Positions 47,045 through 60,508 of a stretch of 64,000 nucleotides of DNA are shown here, piece after piece. Within the stretch, counting starts at the first letter, position 1. Every line of letters begins with the position of its first letter. The translations under genes and the position numbers were made by a program. Under the pieces are notes generated by a model. The model was not told the origin of the DNA. It did no database searches and was given only the letters and a program-made list of their open reading frames with translations. The stretch is from Litomosoides sigmodontis (lineage: Eukaryota; Nematoda; Chromadorea; Rhabditida; Onchocercidae), in contig OY718805.1 of the NCBI GenBank assembly GCA_963070105.1, positions 1,944,001 through 2,008,000 of the forward strand. Direction: 5' to 3'.

Positions 47045-50000
47045 ATGGCACCACTGCTACCACCCTTATCAGCAATCTCACTCCTCAGCAATACCTCTGA
47101 TTACTTTTATCACTTCCAGTTTACATGTGAATGGAGTGCAGTGCAGTATTCCACAGTTACTTACCATCCATCATCCAACATGTAATCGCTCTCCAAATCA
47201 AATAACACAATTTCCATTCTGCGGCTCATTTATCTATCAATCGAATCAATCTCATATTTGCATGGAATTTTTATTCTCCGATAGCACCAGCTAGCTGTCC
47301 CACGATTTTTTACAGTGTCATCGTTGTTGACGTTCTGCATCTTCAATCGTTTCACTTATTCATCTTTTGGAAAGAGGAAGGTGCTGATTGTTGTTATCAG
47401 TGATTACAGGGCAATGGACCTGGGAGAGGGAATGTGCATGGTATGTGGCGATCGTTCGGCTGGTAAACATTATGGCGTGATGGCTTGCTACGGTTGTAAG
47501 GGCTTCTTCCGGCGAACTATCCGCTCCGGACAATCATACACCTGCCGTTTTATGCAGAAATGTTCAATTGATAAAGGTTAGACAATGCTTTGTGCATTTG
47601 AAGAAATGAAAATAATTAGCAGCAGCATTGTTTAAACTAAACTTAGCAGCTTTATATTCCCGTCAAATAACTGTTGTATTAGTGGATTATTTGATCGTAA
47701 TCGTAGTGAGGAACGTTACCGATTACTTTTTTCCCCATTGCGCTCATTGTTTCAGACCAGCGTAATGCTTGTCGATTTTGTCGATTTCAACGATGTCTGG
47801 AAGTGGGCATGGAACCCGATGGTAAGTAACGCTTTATCAATTTGTTCATTTTCCTTTCATAACTCGTAATCAATCATTCAAGTAAATGTGTTGCTGCTGT
47901 GGAAATTATAAACCAGTAGCAGTGGGAAACATTTTCTATTACACAAAATCATTCATTATGGTATTTTTTTTTGCACTGTACTAGCTGTTTAAGTGTAATG
48001 GTATAAACGACTGTTTAATTTCATATTTTGTCGGTGACAGCTAATTATGTTTTGCGATGTAAAGACAAATCATTATCCTTCCTTCCATCGGACAAACATT
48101 TATTTCTTACTTTCATATTATAGCAATTCGTCCTGATCGTGATATTATTGGGAAGCAGAAAAATCCACGGCGAAAAAAGCTGAGACGTGAAGATAGTTTA
48201 TTACCATCACCGGGTGCTGACTCGCATTGGTGAGCTGTTTTTTTACTAGTGACAATGTATGACACACGTACTGCTCATATCAGCTATAATAGAGTTAGCA
48301 GTCATGTGCCATAATGTTTATTTTTCAAATTGTTCGTTAAATCGTGTGTAAATGTATCTAGAGCGTAATAACTTTTTAAAAACTCCCACCTAAAATTAGA
48401 GGGAAATTAATGAACTGTTCATTTTACTCACTCAGAACACTGTATTTCTGCAGTTTTCCCTCTGCAGAAGGAGAGTGTTCGATTAAATTGAGAACTCCGT
48501 CGCAAGAAGCATAAATTAGACTAAATACAGATGCATTGCAATGACAAATAAGTACGTACTGCCGTTTAATATAGGAAGCAATAATTAATCGTAAGTAAAG
48601 TTTCTAAAGTTGCAAAAAGTAGATCAGAATTTTAATAAAATTTTACTTTGTTGAGTGGTAATTTCAGTTCACAACAAGAAGATGCCTTACTTACCTACCT
48701 CCTCGACACCGAGCTGCAAGCAATGAGCTCGATTAAACGGCTTTCGGTGACTACACCAATTGGGATTGCGAGGGTTAAGACTGATCCAGATTTGGAATTG
48801 AGTGGAATTTTCCAGAATAAATATGTTTTTGATAACGATCGTTTTGATGTAAGTTTTGCTGCGGCGGGATTCTTATTCTACCTAGAGTGAGTATGAACAA
48901 AGCTAAGCAATGGAAATATAATTAAACATATTTTTAGTGTTGATGAGCATTATGAACTAATAGGTGACATAATAGTCATAAAATATGAACTTAAGGTATT
49001 ATACTAAATTATCTCCACTCCTACAGATGTGTTATGAGGCGGGTCGTACGGCGACCGTGGAACAGTTATCCCAGGCAGTACGGCGGTATATCGGTGCAGC
49101 GGTAGATTGGATTGATGCGCTGTTCTCACTGGTCAGTCTGAGTGAATGCAACGAAAAAGTAAGGATATCGATCTTTTATTCATTTTTTTTCTTTTGAACT
49201 AAATTCGTAATTTAGTTTTAAGAATCCCGGCCAATTTGAATATGACATTAGTCCAACGATTTAAATTATTCAGTATGCGAATTATGCATGCATTAGGATG
49301 CTGTTTAGGGAAGAGTGATGTAGCGATAGCGATAACTTTTTTCTTGTTCTATTATTTCTTGTGGATTATTTCTAGATGCTCGGAAAAGTTTCTCATTTTT
49401 TCCACGGTGAAGGGTTAGCATTGTATAAAGAGTCTTCATAAGCCCCATAAGACAACTCAAACTTTTGGGATCTAATTGGAAAAAATATAAAAATGTACAT
49501 GCAATTTGAGAATATGCGTGTGTGAATGCAAACGCGTGGGAGTCATCAATAAGATTATGCTGTATAAGGCAAAAGTTTAAAGATGTACTGAAGACTATTT
49601 AAGTGGAAAAAACCTAAATCTATAGTGATGACTTTTTTTCATGTTCTATTACACTATGAATTATTTCTAGATCTAAGGATGTAGAGACGTATGTTAATTT
49701 GTCTAAGAATGTAAAGACCTATGTGAATTTGGGAACAAGTGTGGCTTAAAAGATTTAAGGTGCAAGAAAATATGGACTTAAATTTGAATAGATGTTCTGT
49801 TCGTCGATGAAGTTTAATTTACAGGTTTTTGTGCTGAAAAGCTCATTTGCCGCGTTCTGTGCATTCACTCAAGCTGCGCGAACAGCACAAGCGACATCAG
49901 ATCCAGATTTATTGTGCTTATGCAATAGAACTGTGATCCCGCGACAAACGCCTAGATATTTGCTCGAAAACAAGTAATACTTTTTATCTAAAGTTTTCAT

Positions 50001-51903
50001 CGAGTCCAATAAAAGGCTTTGACAGTTATGTATACCACTGGAGAAGGAGACGACTAAAAGAAAAAAATTTTTATTTCTTGTTCCTCCTGGTTTCAGTTCC
50101 ACATAGTTTTTCTTTTAATTTTTAATCTTAATGAGAAATTTTCAACGTTTACTGCAAAGTATTTGCTATTCTTTGTAATTTATGTAAAACCACCTGTCTA
50201 ATAAATTTCCGTGGTTCGGTTGCTGAAGCATTTATCGTAAAATTCATAGTCTAACCGGGGAACATAGTTGTAAATTTTTTAAGCCTTTAGTTGTGCAACT
50301 AATTAATTCAGAGAGTAAATTACATCCTATAAGTGAGTGCATAATTGCGTTTGTAGCAGATGTATGCCGTAATGCATTAGTGAGTTGTCAAAAGCAGCTG
50401 TTTTATAGATTATTTTTCTTGGAGAATTGCTTTTCGAAAAAAAGGACTTTGTTAATGTTTTCTAATTATATCTTCTTTGATATTTGATATTAACTGTGAG
50501 AAAAGGGAAGAAACTATGGTCCAATCTTTCGGAATCAAAATGATTAGTTAATGTGATTCAGTTTTTGCTTGTTAACTAACTGTTTCAAAGGTCGGACCAC
50601 GTATTTGTTAACGCACATCAAATAATTATTTGGAAGCATTCAACAAATTTTCCTTAGAAGGCGTTACTTAAGTATATATATATGTAAAGATATCGATTAT
50701 TGTAGCTTTTTATCCAACAACATGGCTGCTCGAATATTGGACGAATTAACACAACCAATACGGAAATTGCTGCTCAATGAAGCTGAAATTGTTTCACTTA
50801 CAGCACTTGTTCTTTTGGATGCCGGTAATTTGTTAATTTATACTAAAATGGGCCGCTAGAGACATTTCTGTATGGGTGTTCGATGTATTCTTTATAAGGC
50901 CTATTATGTATTTCCCTAGCATGATATTTTGCAGCATGTTTGTAGGATATCTCATCACATAAAAATACTCACTTTTACTACTGAATATAACTTATTGCAG
51001 ACGCACCGGGTTTAAGCTTGGAAACATCGCAAACTTTAGGGGCACTACGAGATCGCGTTCAGCATGTGCTATTCCAAATGATACGCGATCGTGTGAATTC
51101 TGCAGAACAACCAATTTCTGCTGCCATATCTCGCTTTGGCAATATACTCTTGTTACTTCCACCATTAGCGGTAAGCTGAACGGAAATTAGTTGATTTATG
51201 AAGTTAAAGAGAATAGATTTTTCTGCAGAATTTTCCATTATTGAAGAAAAAAAAGTTCACCATAACTTTTGATCAAATTAATCAAATGTTTCGAACAAGT
51301 TGATAATGATTTTAGAAAATTTCTTCAATTTTGTGCGAAAACGTGCAGTTTGCTCGAATGTTTGGTTGTCAGACGATAGATCCATTGTTGATCGAAATAT
51401 TTGTGGATTCACCCAGCGAAGTAATTCCATCGCCAACAGCTAAGGAACGTGCCGATGTTTCCACGCAAACTTTTCTACAATCTTCGCCACAACAGCAGAC
51501 GTCATCAGCAGATGTGGACGATTTAAGTTCAGTTCATCTTACGCCACCACCAACTGCTAACTTGTCGACATTATCACCTTTATCAATACCCAATCCTGGA
51601 TCGGTAATGCATGGTCGTGTGCAACAACAGCAAGTAATGTCTGGAAGTGGGACATCACCATCACCTCATCAATCTCAGCCGCAACGTGTTACTCCAATCA
51701 TTGTACCGCCTGGACCCAATACCTCATACAATTTTTATTTCCCGTACTCAGGGCAGTTCTCAGTTTCAGGCACCTATCCGAGTCACACCCAGCAACCACC
51801 GTCTGCTTCAGCAGCTGGTACCTATGTTTCACAAGCAGGAATATTTGATTCTAGCCATTCTGCTAATTCTGCTGATGTCACAAACACTTTCCGTTACCTT
51901 TGA
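47045..51903 (+). CDS. Nuclear hormone receptor, HNF4-like (nematode supplementary receptor group)
   Basis: Exons 47045-47181, 47410-47576, 47756-47821, 48124-48229, 48668-48848, 49027-49158, 49825-49973, 50706-50824, 51001-51170, 51316-51903; 604 aa. The two-zinc-finger DNA-binding domain spans about residues 55-120: [15 protein letters not shown]-box CYGCKGFF, then [24 protein letters not shown]. The ligand-binding domain (about 190-440) keeps HNF4-type features: [46 protein letters not shown], and an AF-2 helix PLLIEIFV. A Ser/Pro/Gln/Thr-rich tail of about 165 residues follows. Such receptors bind DNA in the nucleus and regulate, for example, lipid metabolism (NHR-49/HNF4 group); the ligand is unknown. 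ATG 47045 is preferred because it lies 8 bases after an acceptor and its exon joins in phase. ATG 47414 in exon 2 is an alternative start immediately before the zinc fingers. Confidence 0.92.
49159..49824 (+). repeat. Receptor intron with local duplications
   Basis: Within this intron, about 48 bases at 49331-49378 recur at 49627-49674 (shared TTGTTCTATTA or ATGTTCTATTA, then ATTATTTCTAGAT). A 30-base unit (CTAAG-ATGTA-AGAC) is tandemly doubled at 49673-49702 and 49703-49732 with five mismatches. Confidence 0.6.
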
Positions 51904-53579
51904 AGCAAATAAGTAACTATTTGAAGTAGAGCACTTTGCCTAATATTACGGCACTCTGGATTTGGCACTAATTGAATCATTTGTTTTGAGTGCTAAAAAT
52001 TTATTGTTTCATGAATCGTATCATGTTTAGCTATCGGATTCGTTTACTCTTGAAAAGATACTCTTAAACAATAATTAAAATGCACCTTGAAAAGGGTATT
52101 TTAATTATTGTTTTAAAAAATCCGATTTAAATCACTATTGAAGGGACAACTTTAGGTTGCAGCTTGCGTGCATTACTCAGACGTTGTTAATTTCTGTCTC
52201 TATTTTCTCCTTTGACTTACTACATATTCGGTCTCTTTTTATAACTTCATTTTCTAGTCAGTGATTGATGGAGAAGGCTCAAGAAAGGAACACCGGGAAA
52301 GTGTGAGTAAAAGTGAAGAAGACTATATATTAAATTAGAAATGAGCATCATATGGATCCAATAGAAAAACATTTGTTTTTGAATCCCTCTAGTTTTTTCT
52401 AATTTCAAAATATTTTGTGAATTTTACTTTATTTAAGGGAAGAATGACGAGGTAGACCCACCGGGTTTTATACAAACCCTTTTTTTAGTTTAAGGGAATT
52501 AATAAGTATTTATTGTTATTATTGCACAAAGTACACACGAAATACATGCTTGTTCGTGGATATGCCTGATGTTTCACATACCATTCATTTTCTTTAATTT
52601 TTGTTTACTGGATTCATTTTTATTAGTGTTGCTTTCTGTCCTTTTTCTATTTAATACATCTCTTCTCTCTCTCTCTCTCTCTCTTGGTACATACAGGTGT
52701 GCATCTAATCCGGTAAAGGTTTTATTATCGTTGTTTATGTTTATCAAGTTGTTACAATTAGTAGTTACTATCATTATCATTTTCATCATGTTGATACCGG
52801 TCTGGATGAAATTTTGACAGTCGAAATTAGCTCGGCTGCTCTGTACAAGTACAAGTAAGTTACGCGTTGAGCAACGTGTGTCATTTTTTCCTCTCTCATC
52901 TCCATTTCCGCTATTCTACCTTACAATTTTTCATGCTTACATTTTTATATGGTATTTCATGTAGTATTTGACTTTTTGTTTTAAAATTTTCCTTTCACTG
53001 ATTCGCCCAATGCGTGGTTCCATTCTTTGTTTTCAAGAAAATATATACCTCAATTTTTTTTTTCGTTTCCATTCAGTTTGTGTTAGTGAAATTAATTTTC
53101 GTAATTGTTGTAGACGTCAGATATATTTGCCACCACTCAATTATTTGTATTTAATGTTCTTTTTTCGATCATTGTTGCCTTTTTTATATTGTTTGGAAGG
53201 GGCTTTGACAAAAATTTCTGAAACCTTCTCGAAAGAGCAAAAAAATTCTGTTGTATTCTTTCTATTCTCATATGTTTCGTACAGTGTGAAATGTAATGAA
53301 AGAACTGGTAATGACGTTTTTACACACCACGCATGTCAAACCAATCGGCAAGAGAAAGTGCCCTCTTCGAGGTACCATTTACCATTGTCATCCTGATGTG
53401 GTTGATAATGATGACGATGGTGACAACTGCAATCCTTGAACAGATGGCATTTCATTACAATAGTTCACCGTAGGAAAAGCAGTAGCACCGTCTAGTTCGA
53501 GGAAAAGGGCAAAACAGATTGGAGTAACCTTTCAGAATGAACGATATTGAAATTCTCTTTTTTCAAACGATATTGAAAA
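51904..53579. other. Receptor 3' flank
   Basis: It contains the 3' UTR, a 16-bp perfect inverted repeat at 52066-52113, and a CT tract at 52662-52684. No further exon is recognised. Confidence 0.55.
52066..52113 (+). repeat. Hairpin in the receptor's 3' flank, 16-bp arms
   Basis: Arms 52066-52081 (AAACAATAATTAAAAT) and 52098-52113 are exactly complementary with a 16-base loop, about 160 bases past the stop codon. If it lies inside the 3' UTR it would fold in the mRNA. Confidence 0.75.
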
Positions 53580-54070
53580 AACTGCAATTCACGTAAAGGC
53601 ATTTTTCATGCCTTCTAACACATCTGAGCGCAACCCTCCCAATACGCGGATAGTCCGGTCACGAGACCTGTAAACTACCCACTGCATACCTGCTTTTATT
53701 CATATCCGGAACCTGAATATCATGGACCACAGAACTTCGAATGGGAAGTTCAACTGCATGAGTAGGTCTGTCGGGATGCTCTTAATTGGTGTACATTAAT
53801 GAATGATTAATAAGAACTAGGAGGCGTATAATGATTGCCAACGAAGGCAATTATGTAGCAAATATCACTGAAACTAACAGCAATTATGTAGCAAACACCA
53901 CTGAAACCATTACGAAGCGAGCATCCAGGTCTCGCAATCCAAAATGGAACCAGGTTCGTCAACAACCAGCCTGAAATCCTCGCCACTCGCATCCACTCCT
54001 TTATCCCGAACCTCAACCACCCTATCTGGATCAGCGCCATCTCCTAGCCCGCCATCTCTTGTAGACCACT
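53580..54070. mobile_element. Possible decayed interspersed element
   Basis: This block is visibly less AT-rich than both flanks and shows a 33-base-period direct repeat: AGCAATTATGTAGCAAA... at 53846-53874 and 53879-53907. No transposase, reverse transcriptase or terminal repeat could be recognised. The minus-strand open frame (54040-53807) is not convincing as a protein. The label is a guess from composition. Confidence 0.25.
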
Positions 54071-54469
54071 ATTATACGGACATTGCAAGAGTTATGGGAT
54101 CGCTATGAAAAATAGAGCATTGTTCTTAAACATCGGTGGTTATGTTTTTTTTTAAATCGTCTGCCAGTTTAATTTTAACCGTAGAATATTCCTGGGACAT
54201 TGTGTAAAAAGCCTGAGCTGATTTATCCTAGCCAAATTTAATTTGTCACATGGTCCAATCAGATTCGATTCGGTATTCTGCAAGAAAATGAGAATTCATT
54301 TCCCTGAAGACTGATTGCAGTGGTCGTACAGATATCGCTATCAGGGCTGCCGAAATGATAAGGCGTAGTTTTTGCGTCATGGAAGAATGCTTAATTACAG
54401 ATCGTAAATTTATAAAGCGGCTTTCGTTCTGTCAATTTTAAGAAAATTTTACAAAATTTATAGAATTCA

Positions 54470-57400
54470 ATGAAAATACCTGGCTTGCTCTGCATGAATG
54501 AGCAACAAATATCAACAGACATGAAGTATTTATTGTTTTCCTTGATGTTATCATTTTGTTACGTGGATCAAGTAGTTTCGACAGAAATAGAAGATCCATA
54601 TCAAGTTTTGGGTATTTCACGAAAAGCTACTATCAAGGAAATCAAGAATGCTTATAAAGCACTAGTTAAAGAATGGTAAGGTATTTCTTCCTTTTGGTTT
54701 AGTGAGTTTTATGTGTGTAGTATAACTTTCCAGTCAGGGGTGAATGAGGAGTTTAAATGAATGCTTAATTTATGCATGTATATGTGCCGATCATTGTTTA
54801 AGTTATTCAAAGACAGTATATTATTGCTTAAAAATATATAAGGACGCTATGCATTTGTTATGAGAAATGGTTTCAGGCATCCGGACAAGAACGAGAAACC
54901 AAATTCACATGAGAAATTCATGGCCATCACACGTGCTTATGAGGTTCAAGTTGATTGTTCATTTCAATCGCTACGTGTTTTCAGAATACATTAGAAGTGT
55001 ATGTATTATTAGTATTTGACCGTTAAGTTTTAGTTTTTTGTTTCAAATTTACGTCTAGCTTTTCAGATTCTGTCAGATCCGTTGAAAAAAGAACGCTACG
55101 ATAAATTTGGTTTATTTGATGATCCACCTCCTAGTCATTCATATACACATCACCCATTTGATGATTTGGTAAATGATTTTTCAACTGTTAGACATAACGT
55201 TAAGACGCAAAAGTCTTCCTGCTTTCATGTTTATTTAGACGCAGGATATTTGGCAGGCACTGTTTGCTTAAATGTTAAAATGCTATATACCAGATCTTGT
55301 GGAGATTATTCTCTCCTTTTCAGTTGCAAGTAGTTGATTAGTTAGTCGTCAAAGAATCAAAAATAATAGTAGTGTTTGTTCGTCATATTTTATTCAGTCT
55401 GCTGTTTTATGAATTCAATTTTGTTTCAGTTTGGCTTCGGTTTTGGTGGTTTTGATAATGGCAACTCTTTTTTCCAAAAACACCGTATTTCAATGCGTAC
55501 ATTTTCGCATACATTGTTGGAACGCAGCTATTTTCAACCAGTCATAATATTCGGATATTCCGGTTATTGTCAGCTTTGCTTCCATTTAGAACCTATTTGG
55601 AAAAGTGTGGTGAACGACCTTGAACCACTTGGTGAGGTTTCTATTCATTTAAGTGCATGTTTCTTCCCGAAATCTTTTTTGAATTTATTCTATATTGTTT
55701 ACTTCAAGATTGCCCGGTCATATCCGGACCATTCTTTGTTGTTTGGAGGGGATCATAAGTGTAGCATCTGCTTAGGATGTTCAAAGAGTATAGTTTTTCT
55801 TGAGTTCTCTGTGTTTATTTCATGATCGTAGGATTCAGTTTTTCATGAAACATGTGTTTAGGATATGGTATTGGTACAGTTAATGCAATGACTGATGGCA
55901 ATTTATTGGAAAAAATGCGGATCTCGCGTTTGCCGTCTATTGTTGTAGTTGTTGAAGGGAGGGTTATTCATTATCGAGGCTCAATGCAACGTAAAATATT
56001 CTTGCTTGTTATATTTTGCCAGTTGAAATAATGTATTCTTTTTTCTTATCTTTTTGAGGAATAGCATTAATGATCGCATTTACAGCCCTTTCTGCCAAGG
56101 CCCTTCGTGTTTTTGCACGCGATGTAATCCCAAACACTTTCCTACATAAAATAACAAATCATGATGGTTTGCGGCGTTTTATTGATCAGTGGCAAAGTTC
56201 GAACAGGGTTCGTTCTTTTTTTATACTTATATTTCTTTTAATGTTAACAGAGGTGTATCGGGCACTGTTTGGTAAGAGATATTGAATTCGATATCCTAAA
56301 CGGTGTTCTTATACTTGTTTCTGGACTGGTTTTTTACTTTTCCAGCTGGATAGAGCACTTACTGGAAAGTCCACTTCCTCATGTTTTTTAAATTTTACAT
56401 TTTTTTACTGGACATCCTTCGAGAAATATTTTTACTTTTGCAGATTTCTGTTGTAATATTTGGAAACAAGGAAAATCCTCGAGTTCGTTACATGCTTACT
56501 GCAATGAAATACTCAACTTTTGCACGATTTGCTTACGTTTACCTAAGCGACCAGAGTACTGAAATTGCAAAGATGCGACAAGCTTTAGATATTACATGTT
56601 TTACATGCGATAATATTCTCATTTTTAACGATTTCCCCCAAGTAAGTTGGAATTCTGGATATTTTCTCGCCGTATTTGGCTAAAAGAAACATGGATATGA
56701 GTTGTGAACAAAACAGTATTATACTAAATAGTGTTATGCTGTTACAGGAAGGACCGATTGCTCGTCTTTCAGTTAGCAATGGTCAACAATTTAGTGTTGA
56801 TACTATATGGGAATTTATTGAACAAAATAAACATCTCATTTTACCAAGGGTAAGGATTTTACTTGGAACTCTTTTTTTTGAATTATAGTAGCACTTGCAG
56901 GTGGAGTTTCAAAATTAGGTTGAAGTATTCTGCAACTCATATAGGGTAGTTGCAGCTCTCTAGTCAATCGTATTTCGACGATCTTTGCCCGATTTCTTCA
57001 CGAACATCGTGGAAGCTTTGTGTTGTTCTTGTGACAACGGACTCGTCCAGTGATCTGTCCCACATTGAATCTTTTCGTAATTTCGTTCGCAATCGAGGAC
57101 ACGATTTCAAAAAGGGAAAACTACAGTTTGCATATGTATATGTTGGTAGACAAAAAGAGTTTGTTATGACCTTCCTTGATGAACTGTCACCAAAAGAACA
57201 ATCCTCTTTTCAGGTTAGTTGCTTCATAGTATTGTTTAATGTGAAAAGGTGCGTGCAAGTCTCTACTGGATGCGTTGACATTGCTTATCAGTTTATGTGA
57301 CCTATAAGAAGTTACGAGAACTCGTAATCTATTAAAAACTGAGAAATAAGCAAATTGGCTCCTTCCATTTACAACTGAAAAGTAGCTGCATAGATTTTGT

Positions 57401-59464
57401 TTAAGCTCTTCCAAGACTGCATATTTTCTGTACAAATGAATGTCATCAGTATTTTTATAGGAAAGTGGACGTGGTTTACTGATTCTTTGGCATTATGATC
57501 AGAAGAAAGTTCGTTTTGCTTGGTTGAACGAACGTTCGCTAATGAAGGAGAGTATTTATGAAAACGATCTTCAGTTAAAACTAGAAGCATACATCAAGGG
57601 AGTTGCAAAACTAGATTATCAAGCAACTGTTGAACCAATGGTTATTTTTATTTTCATTTGTGGATAAAATATAAAAGACCATGCATGCGTATTAGATTAA
57701 ATATTTCGTTTTATTATTGTTTACTATTTTCTGTAACAGCTTTGAAAAAAGTGTTTCTAGTGTTGTTCCATACCTGTACTATAAAATCTATTTAAACCAA
57801 ATCTGTTTCCGCTTATAAGTGTACTGAAAGGAATGTAGCTGATATAACAGCTTTACTTTTACATTTTGTTACAGTTAGATGAATATCGGCCATCGTGGTT
57901 TACTCGCATTTCGCGTGCTGCCGTACGAATGTTCGAAACTACATGGTTTAGTCTAACCAAGGAAGAAGCGTTACCGCTTTTGAGTGCTGTAGGAACATTA
58001 TTAATCATATTGTTTATCGGTTATGGATTGAGTTACGCAAGTGCATTGGAAGAAAAATCTCGCAGTTATGTCTCACAAGTTCGTTGTTTATTCTTATTTA
58101 AGCACATCGCGAAACTCATAAAGCACAGCAGAATACCGTTTTCTCAACTCATTGGCTAAAGTTGACGGTTCTATCTTGTCTTTCAGGAAACAAGAAAGGA
58201 TAATAAACAGACCGTTCAGGATGATGATCAATGGCATCCTGAAGATCCGAATGTCGGGCCTGGAATTAACAGTAGTCGATCGCAAATACTGAGAAAACAA
58301 CAAAGGTAAATGGAAGTCATACTTCAGCTTATTTCCAATAAAGTCAATTGAAATCCATTTTCCTGATCAGAACTAAGGAAGTTCAAAGCGCTTTTTTAGA
58401 ATAATGCGCGAAATGGAACCAATGATGCACGAATTAAGGGCAGAAACATATTTTGGAATGATTAGACTCTTGAAACCTGGATGTCGATCAATCGTGGTTC
58501 TTGTTGATGAACAGTCGAAGGATATTTTACTGCCACAGTTTGCCAAGCATGTTTGGCCGTTTAGAAAGTATGAATTTGCTGCATATAGTGTTTGTGATAT
58601 TTTATTACATATGTTCCTTAGGTTTTATTATTTTGATAAATAACTAAAATAATACAGTGTGATTTTTTTTAGCAACAAAACATTCTCATTTGGTTATTTA
58701 ATGATGGAAAAGAACCTTTCTTGGTTCCGTAAGCTTCTAGAGCACACATTACCCGCTGAAAGTGGACAAGCAGGTGAAGATTTGGAAATTTCTTGTGGTT
58801 TATGGTAAATCATGCTGTTTTTCAACGTTTCTTTGTGCTGTGTTTACTCTTATTGTTTGAAAAAGATGACGAATTCCTCCCTATACCTTTCCCTCTGCTA
58901 AGAAACTGGAGTAAAGAATGGTCCAAACGGAGCAATTACAAAACAAACAATCCCATTCCTTATTGAAAAAAAAAACCGAAACTGTTAAATATTTTTCCAG
59001 ATGGATCATCAATGTATGAACGCTTGAAAAATATAAATCCTCGTAAAACGTTAGGAACTGTGCTTGTACTTTGTGGTTGGAAGTTATATTTCAACATGTA
59101 TCATCCGATGCACACATCACCTGGGAAAAAACATTTTCTTGGTTTCGATGACGACGGTAAAGATCTTAGCAGCGAGGATTCCGACGTTGACAAAGCATCT
59201 CGAGAGGAGGTTGGAATGACGCTTTACCATGTAGAATAATTTATTTACAATCAAATGCCTTTACCTGGAATTTAAATGTGGTATCCACTTTTTAAAAATG
59301 TATGGGATTGAACTATTAATTTATTACAGATCCAGACCTTACGCAAAGCACAACATCTGAAGTTGGAAGACGTGTTAAACGGTTTGCCAAATTGGTTGGA
59401 TCGTTTAATAGAGGGTTCAATTAGACGATACTATGTACCCGAGTGGCCTGACAATTTGCGATAA
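54470..59464 (+). CDS. DNAJC16: DNAJC16-like ER J-protein with thioredoxin-like domain
   Basis: Sixteen exons: 54470-54675, 54877-54943, 55067-55168, 55430-55631, 55862-55990, 56065-56207, 56444-56641, 56748-56849, 56956-57213, 57461-57640, 57875-58078, 58187-58305, 58400-58567, 58673-58773, 59001-59209, 59330-59464; 840 aa (human about 780). A J domain at about 42-105 has WHPDKNEK with the HPD triad at 70-72. A Gly/Phe stretch (FGFGFGGF) follows, then a thioredoxin-like domain with YCQLC (CxxC Cys172 and Cys175), a luminal middle, a membrane segment at about 564-584 (LLSAVGTLLIILFIGYGLSYA), and the conserved C-terminus (LIEGSIRRYYVPEWP). Met18 starts an ideal signal peptide (MKYLLFSLMLSFCYVDQVVS), so ATG 54521 may be the true start, though an acceptor at 54463 precedes ATG 54470. 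DNAJC16 is an ER-associated HSP70 co-chaperone linked to autophagosome size. The nematode counterpart is, I believe, dnj-8. Confidence 0.93.
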
Positions 59465-60508
59465 CTTCTTCTTGAAATCTCATTTATTGGACGGTATATT
59501 GTGCTCGATCATGTGGGAGATGAATTAGCAGAGTTTTTATTAAAACTTGATAAATTTTTGCTTTTTTTTGTGGAGTTTTACAACCATTTTTCATGTCGAT
59601 TTATGAAGGAATTAAATAACTAGCGACGTTTAAGAAGTGACTTTACGGGGAACCAGATTATATCAGCTTTAATATATGGAACTGTTAATTCTCATCTTTA
59701 TAATACTTCTACGTGTAAGTCGATCATAATTTCATTAGGTTACGAACTGCATTTTACATTGCTTACATTTGGTGATTTTTTTTATTGAAATTTTGTTTCA
59801 ACATATTTTTTTCTGCTTTGTATAAGTCTGTACTTTTGCTGCTGTATATACCAGTATAATATATGTAAATTTCTTGCATTTATAACATACATGCATACAA
59901 TTATGGAATTTTTGCTATATCGGTTCACTAGCTTTTCAATGTTGTTGTGCCGTTAAAGTTACTTAGTGTTGATAAATTGTTATATTTTATGCTTTCTTTT
60001 TATTTTAGTCTGTATTTGCACAGCTTTTGCAAATGAGATTAAAGTTTCGTAAATTTTGGGTAATTCCTATTTTCGATGATTGATTTTTTAATAGTTTCTA
60101 GCACGGAAAACGTGGCCCTAGCGATTGTTAATTATTTGGTTTTTTTCGGTAATCCGTAGTGGAATCAGTTCCGAAGTCAGAAAGTGTATACTGCTTGCAA
60201 ATACATTTATATTTTTTGCAGTCCAGCAATTGAAAGATCAAGAGGATTTATGAAGTAATTTATACCTCATTTATTCTTGCCATCTCGGTGTATGTCTTTT
60301 TCTAATAAATTTTGTAGTTTTGAGAGGTTAATAGTGTCACGTGAATCAGTGAGAAATAATGACTGTCACTGTTTACTTCGTCGTAAATTTTAATCTTGAG
60401 AAGATATTGTGCTACAAGCACTGTTGCAATATTTCTATAAGGTGTTCTTTGACTTTTAAATTAATGAAATGTCGAGTTGTTATTGCGCATTCTAGAACTG
60501 TTTGAGAA
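59465..60508. other. Intergenic between the two J-protein genes
   Basis: About 1.04 kb with no exon recognised. Several T-rich stretches and AATAAA-like signals occur, so the genes probably have separate 3' and 5' ends. An acceptor (TTCTAG) ends 14 bases before the next ATG. Confidence 0.6.

Noticed and set aside
47037..47294. 85-residue open frame beginning [15 protein letters not shown]
   Set aside because: It is a shadow frame of the receptor's first exon (47045-47181), which alone joins in phase to the zinc-finger exon.
53807..54040. Minus-strand 77-residue frame in the compositional island
   Set aside because: It contains the internal direct repeat and no recognisable motif; it is too weak to call a gene.
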